Shown: positions 6,596 through 14,312 of the stretch, piece after piece | How the letters are laid out: every line of letters begins with the position of its first letter | How positions within the stretch are numbered: the stretch's first letter is position 1 | Assembly: GCA_947388575.1 (NCBI GenBank) | Contig: CANDSI010000006.1 | Location: 1 to 15,410 of the forward strand | From: an uncultured Mycoplasma sp. | Lineage (GTDB): Bacteria > Bacillota_I > Bacilli_A > RF39 > UBA660 | Direction: 5' to 3' | Length of the DNA: 15,410 nt | The notes under the pieces: model-generated | Told to the model about the DNA's origin: nothing | What the model saw: only the letters and a program-made list of their open reading frames with translations | The model's database searches: none | Translations under genes and position numbers: made by a program

Positions 6596-6613
6596 AGTGA
6601 GAGGAAGAGTGTA

Positions 6614-9600
6614 ATGGATATTAATAAGATTTTGAGTTTTAGTAAAATTCTAAAATCGAGAATTTTTTATGTAATGTGTGGGGTAATATTTTTAATAGGA
6701 ATACTTATATATTTTAGCCATCCTACAAGGAGTTATGCCCTACCAGAGACAGTATTAATTGATAGAGGTAATGTCTCTGAACAAGTTTTATACTTATCAG
6801 ATATAACTTATAATAAAGCACAGGTAGGTTGGGGAACAGTATCTCTTGATAAAACCCAATCAAATACACCATTAATATTAAAGTTAAATGGTTATTCCAC
6901 AACGTTTAAAAAAGGAATATGGGCTCATGCTACTTCAACTGTAGAATATGATATTAGTGAATATAAAGATTATGCATATTTTACGACATATTATGGTTTA
7001 AATACTACTGCTGGTAATACTGGTAATGGTGTCAAATTTTATATTTATACTTCTGTAGATGGTAAAGAATGGACATTACAAACTGAAGAAAATCCTGATG
7101 CTAAAAAAGGTGTAAGCAATGCTTCTTATGCTAAGATAGACATTAGAGGAGTAAATTATATAAGATTATATGCTCATGATAATGGTTCTAATGCTTCAGA
7201 CCATGCTGTATGGGGAGATAGTAAATTAATCAAAGAAGGTTATAGTGATGATATAACTATACCAGTAAGCGAATTTGATAAAGCAATAAAAGCTAATTAT
7301 ACATCAGGAGCAATAGAAGATAATTTAAAACTTACATTATTACAAAGAAACTTTATTGATAGAGTAGGACAATTTCAATTAAGAGCTTTTGTAGATGCAG
7401 ACCCTAAAAATATGGAAACATTAAAATGGTTCATATATAATGAAGAGGCATTAAGATTGTGGACAGTCGGTGGAAATCCTAATGGTACATATGCTAATTC
7501 ATTACAAGTACTTAGTAATTTATATCATGCGCACAAAGAAGACTTAGAGAATGAAGGGGTAACAGCAAATGGCACTAAATATAAAGATTTATATTTAAGA
7601 ATGATGTTATCTTTATCATTAACTCATTCTTCAAACGTATGCTTATGGATTAACAATAGTCAATGTTCCAATGCAGTAACTCGATATGAAATATATAAAG
7701 ATATGCATTTAAACAATAAATTAATGTCAAATTCAATGTTTGAGAGTTACACTGTGGAAGAAATGCGTTGGTTAATGCATAACAACATAGATGACGAAGA
7801 AATCAAATGGTTAAGAGATTACTCAGCTAAAAGATATCCAAATACAACAGATAGATTTAATCCATATAAATATATAACTTATACCTTCGGATATAGTTAT
7901 TACAGACCACAATATTATAGTCAAGAAAACTATGCTAAATGGGACCAAAAATACAATTTATCAGATTACAATATAACATATAAATCAGGCAATCCAAAAT
8001 TATGGATAGTATTTGAAGAAGGAGCAGTATGTGGAGGACTTTCGAAAACAGCAGCCAATTTATATGGTGTATGGGGAGTACCAGCAAGCGTTGTAGGTCA
8101 ACCTGCTCATGCAGCTTATATATATTATTATAATGTTGGTGGCAAAGGAGCATGGCAATTAGCATACAATGTCGCAGAAACTGCATGGGCTAATACCCAA
8201 GGATATTCAAGAATGCCTAATGACTGGGGAAATCTCAGTAGTGGAATTGTAACAAATACAGGTACAATAAAATCAGCTTCATATTTCTTCTTATCACAAG
8301 AAGCGCAAAATGAATATGACAAATATGAAAAAGCAGAATTAATAATGATGCTTGAAAGAGTATATAAAGATGATAGCAAGAAGTTAGAAAAAATATATCG
8401 TGATGCTTTAAAAGAAGAAATAATAAACTGGGATGCATGGTTAGGGTTAGTAAATTTATATATAAAAGATGGAACTAAAACTGAGGAAGAGTTAATCAGT
8501 TTAGCGGAAGAAATAAGTGCAGTTTATACATATAATCCGCTTCCTATGTATGATTTAACTCGTAGAATCGGACTTAAGATTACATCACCAGAGTATAAAA
8601 GTAAATTAATGCTTTTACAAAATAAAACTTTACGACAAGCTACAAAAGCAACTGGCGCAAATACATTACAATATAAAGAAGTACCAGTTGTAGCACAAGC
8701 TTTATTAGGTGAGATAAATTCTGATATAGCATCATTCTCATTTAGCGGATCATCAGCTAATAAAATTACATTATCAAAACAATTACAAAGTTCACAAGTT
8801 AATTGGAGTTATAGTTTAGATGGAGGTAATACATGGAAAGATGTATATGAACACTCAGTAGAACTAACTCCAGAGGAAGTAGCAAGTATAACAGTAAATA
8901 ATGATATTAAAGTTCATATTTCAGGTTTACCAATGACTGATGCTAATATTTATACCATAGATATTACTAAAAGGTCATTCCCAACTGGTTTAATTTCTAT
9001 CAATGATGAAGAAGATAGAATGATTGGTGTAACTGATGAAATGGAATGGACGCTAAATCCAGCAGATGGATGGAATTCATTTGCTAATACAAATCCAATA
9101 TTTAGTGGCAATAAAAGAGTTTATGTAAGAGTAATTGCCAAAGGAACACAAATTGCAAGTGACCCTGTATATTACACATTTAAAGAAAACAACACTAATG
9201 ATGAAAAATGGTATATTCAATCTAAATATTTAAGCATTCATGAAGTAAATGCTACTCAAACAGGAAAAGTAGAAAACATGTTAGACGGTAATGTAAATAC
9301 TTCTTGGCAATCTAAACATGGAATAATGCCAGCATATGTTACAATAAAATTAGACCAACCAAGATACATCTCAGGTCTAGATTATATTCCAGATAAAAAT
9401 GCTAAGTATATTACTTTTGTTCCATATGGTCGTGCTAGAAATGTTAAAATTTATGTTAGTATGGATAATCAAAATTGGGAACTAGCTGCCACAAAGAATA
9501 ATTTAGGAGATAATGATAATCTAAAACATATAGAATTCCCAGTCGCTAAAAAAGCTTTATATGTAAAATTCGAATGCCAAAGTGCTTATGACAGTGAGAT

Positions 9601-11473
9601 TATTGCTTTAGCTGTATCGGTTATAAAACTATATGAAAACGTTTTAGTAAATGATACACCAAGAGCAGATGTTAACTATAACATTGTAAATCCAACTAAC
9701 AAAGATGTAGTCGCTGAATTAGTAAATCCAATTAGACCAATAACCGTAACTAATAATGATGGTAAAATGACTCATACATTTACGGAAAATGGCGAGTTTA
9801 CATTTGAATATGTTGACGATAATGGTAATAAAGGAAGTACAACAGCAAAAGTAACATGGATAGATAAAACTGCACCAAAATTAGATGTAACATTTAATAC
9901 AACAACTATTACTAATGAAGAAGTTGTAGCAACACTGAAATTTGATAAAAATGTAACAATATTATCAAAAGATGTTCAAATAGCAACCAATCCTGTAGAC
10001 AATAGTAAGACAATAACTTTCTTAGAAAATGATACAATTGAATTAGAGTTTATGGATGATTTAGGAAATATAGGTAAGAAAACTATTTCTGTTAATTGGA
10101 TAGATAAAACAGCCCCTACAGCTGAAGTAGAATATAGTACAATTCATTTAACAGATAAAGCAGTTACAGCCAAATTAAAACCAAGTGAACCAATAACAAT
10201 TACTAATAATGGTGGCAGTGACGAATATGTATTTACTGACAATGGTGAATTTACTTTCGAATTTGTTGATAGAGCAGGTAATACTGGTTCGATAAAAGCG
10301 ATAGTAACATGGATAGCAAGAGTACCACATTACGAATTAAAATATTCAACAACTAATCCAACCAGAGATAATGTTGAAGTAACATTAACCCTTGAAGATG
10401 GATTTAGAATAGTAAACAATGATGCTAGTAATAAATATACATTTACCGAAAATGGCACATTTGGCTTCCAATATTTAGATAGTCGAGGTAATGTTGGTCA
10501 AATTGAAGCAACTGTCACATGGATAGATAGAGTTGCTCCTACTGCCGAATTAAAATACGACAAGACAAAAGACAAAGTAACAGTCACTGTAATAAATCCA
10601 AGTGAAGAAATAACATTTAAAGAAGGTAATGGCGTTTATGAATTTACTGAAAATGGAACATATGAAATAATATTCTATGACAAAGTAGGAAATGAAGGAA
10701 AAGTTACAGCTATTATCGATACAATTGGTATCGATGATATCAAACCAGATGTCCCTGAAAAACCTGAAGAACCAGATAAGCCTGATACTCCAGACAATCC
10801 TAATGAATCAGAAAAACCAGACGACAAACCTAATACTGATAAACCAAATGAAGGAAATAAACCTGAAAACCCTGATACACCAAATATTCCAAATAAACCA
10901 AATGAACCTAATAAGCCAGGAAACTCTGGTAATAATAACAAGCCAAGTGATAAACCTGATATAGAAAAACCAGATGATAGTGAATATAAAAATTATACAA
11001 CAGATAAAGTTGATGTTAAAATTCCATCAAATGCAATTAAAGAAGATGGTAAACTAAGTGCTAATGGTTTTGAATTAGATGAAAACTTAAAATATAGTTT
11101 TGGTGATTTAAGTGAATATTATGATATCTATTTAGAAAATGACAAATATGAAAGAATTAATGTTAATGCAACAAGTCCAATCAAAATAAATATAAAAATA
11201 GATAATAATAAAGACTTTATTGGTGTATATGAAATAACAGAAGATAATATAATAAAACCTGTTGATTATGTAAAAGATGGCGAAAACATTGAAATATCAG
11301 CTAAAAACTTAGGTAGGTTTGTAGTATCATACAAAAAATTAAGTACAAGCAATCCTATACATAACTCTAACAAAGTAACTAGAAAAAATAATTATATTAT
11401 ATGGTTAATGACAGCTATAATGACAATACTTATAGGACTATCAGTATATGTATTCAAAAAGAAAAATAAATAA
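6614..11473 (+). CDS. Large multidomain surface protein: NPCBM, transglutaminase-like core, F5/8 type C, five Ig-like repeats
   Basis: The 1619-residue protein is predicted to be exported and membrane- or wall-anchored. In order: signal sequence (hydrophobic ~17-35, possible cleavage after SYA); NPCBM-like carbohydrate-binding domain (~60-205); helical region (~210-450); transglutaminase/cysteine-protease-like core with AVCGG (C473), GVPASVVGQPAHAAY (H499) and WQLAYN (N519, where Asp is usual); TPR-like helices (~565-690); beta domains with SLDGGNTW (~700-860); F5/8 type C-like domain (~865-1010, LDGNVNTSWQS); five Ig-like repeats of ~60-70 residues (~1016-1370), most ending WIDxxAP; Pro/Asn/Lys/Glu linker (~1375-1455); a C-terminal domain; and a membrane helix plus KKKNK tail. 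No LPXTG is present; NPIHN near 1580 could be a degenerate sortase-B-like signal. The ATG at 6614 is preferred over 6581 because AGAGGAAG lies before it. A glycan-binding adhesin or processing enzyme is likely; the substrate is unknown. Confidence 0.82.
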   Translation: MDINKILSFSKILKSRIFYVMCGVIFLIGILIYFSHPTRSYALPETVLIDRGNVSEQVLYLSDITYNKAQVGWGTVSLDKTQSNTPLILKLNGYSTTFKKGIWAHATSTVEYDISEYKDYAYFTTYYGLNTTAGNTGNGVKFYIYTSVDGKEWTLQTEENPDAKKGVSNASYAKIDIRGVNYIRLYAHDNGSNASDHAVWGDSKLIKEGYSDDITIPVSEFDKAIKANYTSGAIEDNLKLTLLQRNFIDRVGQFQLRAFVDADPKNMETLKWFIYNEEALRLWTVGGNPNGTYANSLQVLSNLYHAHKEDLENEGVTANGTKYKDLYLRMMLSLSLTHSSNVCLWINNSQCSNAVTRYEIYKDMHLNNKLMSNSMFESYTVEEMRWLMHNNIDDEEIKWLRDYSAKRYPNTTDRFNPYKYITYTFGYSYYRPQYYSQENYAKWDQKYNLSDYNITYKSGNPKLWIVFEEGAVCGGLSKTAANLYGVWGVPASVVGQPAHAAYIYYYNVGGKGAWQLAYNVAETAWANTQGYSRMPNDWGNLSSGIVTNTGTIKSASYFFLSQEAQNEYDKYEKAELIMMLERVYKDDSKKLEKIYRDALKEEIINWDAWLGLVNLYIKDGTKTEEELISLAEEISAVYTYNPLPMYDLTRRIGLKITSPEYKSKLMLLQNKTLRQATKATGANTLQYKEVPVVAQALLGEINSDIASFSFSGSSANKITLSKQLQSSQVNWSYSLDGGNTWKDVYEHSVELTPEEVASITVNNDIKVHISGLPMTDANIYTIDITKRSFPTGLISINDEEDRMIGVTDEMEWTLNPADGWNSFANTNPIFSGNKRVYVRVIAKGTQIASDPVYYTFKENNTNDEKWYIQSKYLSIHEVNATQTGKVENMLDGNVNTSWQSKHGIMPAYVTIKLDQPRYISGLDYIPDKNAKYITFVPYGRARNVKIYVSMDNQNWELAATKNNLGDNDNLKHIEFPVAKKALYVKFECQSAYDSEIIALAVSVIKLYENVLVNDTPRADVNYNIVNPTNKDVVAELVNPIRPITVTNNDGKMTHTFTENGEFTFEYVDDNGNKGSTTAKVTWIDKTAPKLDVTFNTTTITNEEVVATLKFDKNVTILSKDVQIATNPVDNSKTITFLENDTIELEFMDDLGNIGKKTISVNWIDKTAPTAEVEYSTIHLTDKAVTAKLKPSEPITITNNGGSDEYVFTDNGEFTFEFVDRAGNTGSIKAIVTWIARVPHYELKYSTTNPTRDNVEVTLTLEDGFRIVNNDASNKYTFTENGTFGFQYLDSRGNVGQIEATVTWIDRVAPTAELKYDKTKDKVTVTVINPSEEITFKEGNGVYEFTENGTYEIIFYDKVGNEGKVTAIIDTIGIDDIKPDVPEKPEEPDKPDTPDNPNESEKPDDKPNTDKPNEGNKPENPDTPNIPNKPNEPNKPGNSGNNNKPSDKPDIEKPDDSEYKNYTTDKVDVKIPSNAIKEDGKLSANGFELDENLKYSFGDLSEYYDIYLENDKYERINVNATSPIKINIKIDNNKDFIGVYEITEDNIIKPVDYVKDGENIEISAKNLGRFVVSYKKLSTSNPIHNSNKVTRKNNYIIWLMTAIMTILIGLSVYVFKKKNK
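9661..10722 (+). repeat. Five tandem Ig-like repeats within the surface protein gene
   Basis: Units run at about 9661-9880, 9881-10120, 10121-10330, 10331-10543 and 10544-10722. Shared marks are a T-FTENGEFTFE-type strand (repeats 1, 3, 4 and 5) and a D-x-x-GN-x-G turn. Units 1, 2 and 4 close with WIDKTAP or WIDRVAP, unit 3 with WIARVPH, and unit 5 lacks the closing motif. They probably form an extended stalk. Sequence divergence between units argues for old duplication, not recent expansion. Confidence 0.75.
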
Positions 11474-11480
11474 AAAAAGA

Positions 11481-11518
11481 AAGTAGACAAGTTTAAATGC
11501 TAGTCTACTCTTTTTTTT
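11481..11518 (+). terminator. Rho-independent terminator of the surface protein gene
   Basis: AGTAGAC (11482-11488) pairs with GTCTACT (11503-11509), with a 14-nt loop and a run of eight T after it. It lies 8 nt past the stop codon. Confidence 0.8.
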
Positions 11519-11551
11519 ATAAAAATACTTTGTTTAATGAAATTTAGAAAT

Positions 11552-11577
11552 AAAAAGGATTGAAATGTAAATCAATC
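11552..11577 (-). terminator. Terminator of the uS11-like gene
   Basis: GATTGA (11558-11563) and TCAATC (11572-11577) form a 6-bp stem. On the minus strand it is followed by CCTTTTTATTTC. It lies just past the stop codon of the minus-strand gene. Confidence 0.5.
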
Positions 11578-11581
11578 AATA

Positions 11582-11938
11582 TTATTTATGTGTTCTAATT
11601 CTTTTATTAGGAACGCAGCCATTATGAGGAACAGGGGTTTTATCTTTTATCCATCTTACATTAATGCCATTTGATTCTAAGAAATATAAATCTACTAAGC
11701 CAGTACTAAGATGACCTTTAACCTCTACTTCAATAGTATCTATTCCATATATTTTAGCACATTCACAAACCATTGTTGCAATATCTCTCTTCATTTTTTC
11801 TTTTTCTTCTTTCCTAGCTTCAGTTCCAACAGAAGTAAACTCTCCGTGGGTATAACAAAGAAGTTGTTTATCTTTAACTAGTATAGCTATAAATGATGTA
11901 AAACCACTTGTTATTCTTAAAATTGGTAAACTATTCAT
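11582..11938 (-). CDS. Stand-alone divergent paralogue of ribosomal protein uS11
   Basis: The 118-residue protein aligns with bacterial S11 (129 residues in E. coli). The C-terminal half is clear: YGIDTIEVEVKG (64-75) matches YGIKNLEVMVKG, and IKDKTPVPHNGCVPNKR (97-113) matches ITDVTPIPHNGCRPPKK. Residues 7-60 fit the S11 strand and helix pattern more loosely. The N-terminal basic tail of S11 is absent, and the conserved GFRGSRKST rRNA-contact loop reads TSVGTEARKEE. True rpsK lies in the rpsM-rpoA operon; here the gene stands alone, with its own promoter, a good AAAGGAGA site 6-7 nt before the ATG and its own terminator. It is therefore probably a paralogue with an altered role, not the main S11. 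Candidate roles are an alternative ribosome part, an assembly factor or an RNA-binding regulator; none is shown by the sequence. Confidence 0.72.
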   Translation of the reverse strand: MNSLPILRITSGFTSFIAILVKDKQLLCYTHGEFTSVGTEARKEEKEKMKRDIATMVCECAKIYGIDTIEVEVKGHLSTGLVDLYFLESNGINVRWIKDKTPVPHNGCVPNKRIRTHK

Positions 11939-11959
11939 ATTTTTCTCCTTTAATATATT

Positions 11960-11987
11960 ATTCTACACTTTATTACATAATAGTCAA
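11960..11987 (-). promoter_or_regulatory. Promoter of the uS11-like gene
   Basis: On the minus strand TTGACT (11982-11987), a 16-nt spacer and TAGAAT (11960-11965). Transcription would start near 11953, about 15 nt before the ATG, just ahead of AAAGGAGA. Confidence 0.6.
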
Positions 11988-12111
11988 GTGTAAAACTCTA
12001 AAAATATTATTTCAGAATAGCATTTATTTATATGAAGAGTAACAAACAAAAACAATAACACAAACTATATAATAAATTATAATATATAGTAAATACTAAA
12101 TAAAAAAGAAA

Positions 12112-12140
12112 TATACATTAATACCATTCTATGATAAAAT
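12112..12140 (+). promoter_or_regulatory. Promoter upstream of the uvrB fragment
   Basis: TATACA (12112-12117), a 17-nt spacer and TAAAAT (12135-12140), with TGa making an extended -10. The leader to the start codon would be about 108-120 nt, unusually long for this window. Confidence 0.5.
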
Positions 12141-12254
12141 ATGGTTTAGAAAAAGTTATTTAATATTAAATTATTAATTTAAGACTAGTACTTATAAAAA
12201 TAAATATTTTTTATAATGAAATAGTATAAATAAAATTATAAATAATTAACAGAA

Positions 12255-12617
12255 ATGAGTGATATAATGTTTAAGTTAGTATCAAGATTTGAACCATCGG
12301 GAGACCAACCAGAAGCAATTAAAGAACTTGTAGAAGGAATTAAAGAAGGCAAGAAAGAGCAAGTTTTACTAGGAGCAACAGGTACAGGTAAGACTTTTAC
12401 TATTGCTAATGTAATTAAAGAAGTTAATAAACCAACACTAGTTTTAGCACATAATAAAACTCTAGCAGGACAACTTTATTCAGAATTAAAGGAATTCTTC
12501 CCTGATAATCACGTTGAGTATTTTGTTAGTTATTATGATTACTCCCAAAAAAGTGACTTATTTAGGCTTAATTTGTGTGATTTAATTTATTTCAAAAATC
12601 TAAATAAACCTAGATAA
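12255..12617 (+). pseudogene. uvrB: 5' fragment of uvrB, truncated after about 96 codons
   Basis: UvrB is the damage-recognition helicase-like subunit of nucleotide excision repair, normally about 650-670 residues. Residues 5-96 match UvrB perfectly in form: [20 protein letters not shown], Walker A GATGTGKT (40-47), [15 protein letters not shown] and [11 protein letters not shown]. After YYDY (codon ends at 12542) the family continues YQPEAYVP, but here the sequence becomes SQKSDLF... and stops at 12617. There is no frameshift before the break, so truncation is abrupt and probably recent. The remaining 24 residues come from foreign DNA. The start may be 12255 (MSDIMFK, no clear ribosome site) or 12267 (MFK, with GAGTGAT close before it). 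A working protein is not expected from this piece. Confidence 0.85.
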
Positions 12618-12630
12618 AATCAAGTAACAG

Positions 12631-12692
12631 ACATATAATATGTGGCCGATTGTAGTCCAAATTCGTACAATACTTTAATAAACATATAATAT
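12631..12692. repeat. Paired 11-bp direct repeats flanking an inverted repeat at the element end
   Basis: ACATATAATAT occurs at 12631-12641 and again at 12682-12692, 51 bp apart. Between them ATTGTA (12649-12654) and TACAAT (12666-12671) form an inverted repeat with an 11-nt centre. Such layouts occur at recombinase arm sites and at operators, but AT-rich repeats also arise by chance. Confidence 0.35.
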
Positions 12693-12696
12693 AATA

Positions 12697-12725
12697 TTGA
12701 TATGATAATAGTCTTATAATATAAT
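12697..12725 (+). promoter_or_regulatory. Promoter of the first element gene
   Basis: TTGATA (12697-12702), a 17-nt spacer and perfect TATAAT (12720-12725). Transcription would start near 12732, about 16 nt before the ATG and just ahead of AAAGGG (12736-12740 region). Confidence 0.65.
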
Positions 12726-12747
12726 AAGCAAATGAAAGGGAATTAAA

Positions 12748-13398
12748 ATGAAATATTTAACAATATTAAAGATAAATAGTAAATATAGAGTAGATGCTTT
12801 ATCAACGATGTTTTGTTGTTCTGAATCAAAAGAAAATGATTATCTTGTTAAAGGCGTATTAAAAGTAAAGAATCCAAAAGGACAACTAAGAGAAGATGAA
12901 GAAATAGTAGTAATAGAAAATCCAAATAATCTAAGCAAAAAAGATTTTCTTAAATTATTTAATATAGCTGATTCAGAAAACATCCAAATGATAGTTATTC
13001 CTGATTATATATTAGAATGTGGTGAATTAATTCCATTTAATGATTATAAAAATAATTATAAAGAACAAGTGAAAATAAAAAGCAAACAAGCTATGATTAA
13101 AAGTAAAGCTAGAAAAGATATTGAAAACAATAAAAAATTAACTGAAAAGCAGATAAATGAACTATGTGAAATATATCATTGTTCAAAAGATGATAGTATT
13201 GATATATTATCCTATTTAGAATATTGCTTATTTTACAAAACCAACGGAAAGCTCAATGATTGCTTTAGTCAGATTAGTAATATAAGATATAGAGATTTTG
13301 ATGAGAAAGAAATTAAAATAAAAGAAAAAGATAGCACAAACTTAAATAGAAGGATAGGAATATCAAAAGACATAGCCAAAAAGTACTATTGCCGTTAA
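12748..13398 (+). CDS. Hypothetical protein of the element, unknown function
   Basis: The 216-residue protein begins with ATG 7 nt after AAAGGG. I do not recognise the family. It has no signal peptide or membrane segment. The N-terminal ~100 residues look alpha/beta (strands such as EEIVVIEN and IQMIVIPDYILECGE), residues ~105-135 form a Lys/Arg-rich helix (KIKSKQAMIKSKARKDIE), and residues ~135-165 read as paired helices with IYHCSKDDSIDILSYLEYC. The C-terminus is basic. It has its own promoter and terminator, so it is a single-gene unit ahead of parA. It contains seven Cys, none in a clear zinc-finger spacing. A DNA-binding or element-specific regulatory role is possible but not shown. Confidence 0.6.
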   Translation: MKYLTILKINSKYRVDALSTMFCCSESKENDYLVKGVLKVKNPKGQLREDEEIVVIENPNNLSKKDFLKLFNIADSENIQMIVIPDYILECGELIPFNDYKNNYKEQVKIKSKQAMIKSKARKDIENNKKLTEKQINELCEIYHCSKDDSIDILSYLEYCLFYKTNGKLNDCFSQISNIRYRDFDEKEIKIKEKDSTNLNRRIGISKDIAKKYYCR

Positions 13399-13400
13399 AA

Positions 13401-13426
13401 ATAAACTGATTAAATTCAGTTTTTTT
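13401..13426 (+). terminator. Rho-independent terminator before parA
   Basis: AAACTGA (13403-13409) pairs with TCAGTTT (13416-13422) around a 6-nt loop, followed by more T up to 13426. It separates the unknown gene from parA. Confidence 0.75.
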
Positions 13427-13428
13427 AA

Positions 13429-13437
13429 TGCTATTAT
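13429..13437 (+). promoter_or_regulatory. Extended -10 upstream of parA
   Basis: TGCTATTAT forms an extended -10 with no clear -35, because the terminator hairpin occupies that space. Transcription would start near 13444, directly in the palindrome at 13443. Confidence 0.45.
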
Positions 13438-13442
13438 ACATA

Positions 13443-13460
13443 GCCATTTTAATTAATGGC
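13443..13460. promoter_or_regulatory. Palindrome between -10 and ribosome site of parA (candidate operator)
   Basis: GCCATT (13443-13448) and AATGGC (13455-13460) form 6-bp arms around TTAATT. It covers the expected transcription start and lies 14 nt before AGGAGA. Partition operons are often self-regulated by ParA or ParB binding at such a place, so an operator (or a parS-like site) is a reasonable inference. Confidence 0.4.
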
Positions 13461-13487
13461 AAGAAATGTTAGAGAGGAGATGAAAAA

Positions 13488-14312
13488 TTGAAAGATTGCG
13501 AAGTAATAGCAGTTGCAAACCAAAAAGGTGGTGTAGGAAAAACGACAACGGTCTTTAATTTAGGTGTAGCGCTTGCTAAAGAAGGTAAAAGAGTATTGCT
13601 AATTGATGGTGATCCACAAGGAAATCTAACAACGTATATGGGATTTGATAGTCCTGATGATTTAAAAGTTACTCTAAGTACAATCATGCTGAATGAAATT
13701 AATAATGATGATAGCAATATTAAAGAGTCAGTACTACATCATAAGGAAAATATAGATTTAATTCCTTCAGATTTAGAATTGTCATCATTAGAGTTCTCAT
13801 TAGTAAATGCAATGTGTCGTGAAAGTACAATGAAGAAATCATTATGTCATTTAAAAAGAGAATATGATTATATTCTAATTGATTGTCAACCATCGCTTGG
13901 AATACTAACAATAAATGCCTTAGCTTTTGCTAATAGAGTCATTATACCAACTCAAGGACATTATTTTTCAGCTAAAGGTATGACAGAATTGATTAAAACG
14001 ATTAAAAGAATAAATAGGAAAATTAATTCGGATTTAATTATTGACGGCGTGTTATTTACTATGATAGATAATAGAACTAATTTATCAAAGGAATTAAAAT
14101 CTGATTTAATAACTAATTATGGGAGTAAAATTCACTTTTATAATTCACAAATACCAATGGCAATAAAAACAGCAGAATCAACAGCTTATGCCAAAAGCAT
14201 ATTTGAATATGACAAAAATAGCAAAGTAGCAATAGCTTATACTTCATTAGCAAAGGAGATATTAGAAGATGAGAGAAGAAGAACAAAAAAAGAAACTGCC
14301 ATCGTTAGATGA
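13488..14312 (+). CDS. parA: ParA-family partition ATPase, TTG start
   Basis: The 274-residue protein is a Walker-type ATPase that, with ParB, moves or positions replicated DNA. Visible motifs are the deviant Walker A QKGGVGKTT (residues ~10-18), A' motif LLIDGDPQGN (~37-46) and Walker B YILIDCQPSLG (~125-135, where most ParA have DCPP). There is no N-terminal helix-turn-helix extension, so it is the short ParA/Soj type. The start is TTG at 13488, spaced 7 nt from AGGAGA (13475-13480); the ATG at 13480 leads straight to a stop. The 3' end overlaps parB by 44 nt. In an integrated element this pair probably helps the excised circular form persist. The assignment to the ATPase family is firm. 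Confidence 0.92.
   Translation: MKDCEVIAVANQKGGVGKTTTVFNLGVALAKEGKRVLLIDGDPQGNLTTYMGFDSPDDLKVTLSTIMLNEINNDDSNIKESVLHHKENIDLIPSDLELSSLEFSLVNAMCRESTMKKSLCHLKREYDYILIDCQPSLGILTINALAFANRVIIPTQGHYFSAKGMTELIKTIKRINRKINSDLIIDGVLFTMIDNRTNLSKELKSDLITNYGSKIHFYNSQIPMAIKTAESTAYAKSIFEYDKNSKVAIAYTSLAKEILEDERRRTKKETAIVR

Larger units (their letters stand above)
11939..12254. other. Intergenic region between divergent uS11-like gene and uvrB fragment
   Basis: This 316-nt AT-rich gap holds the two divergent promoters listed separately and no ORF with a ribosome binding site. The segment 12000-12110 and the 110 nt between the uvrB promoter and its start show nothing that I can name; no tRNA, riboswitch or strong hairpin is visible. 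Confidence 0.6.

Noticed and set aside
9508..9522. Second GATAATGATAATCTA, a possible additional Fur site
   Set aside because: It lies in coding sequence (Gly-Asp-Asn-Asp-Asn-Leu) far from any promoter, and is best seen as a chance match.
10675..10941. Minus-strand frame of Gly/Ser/Leu/Phe repeats
   Set aside because: It is the mirror of the Pro/Asn/Lys-rich linker codons of the surface protein and has no start signals.
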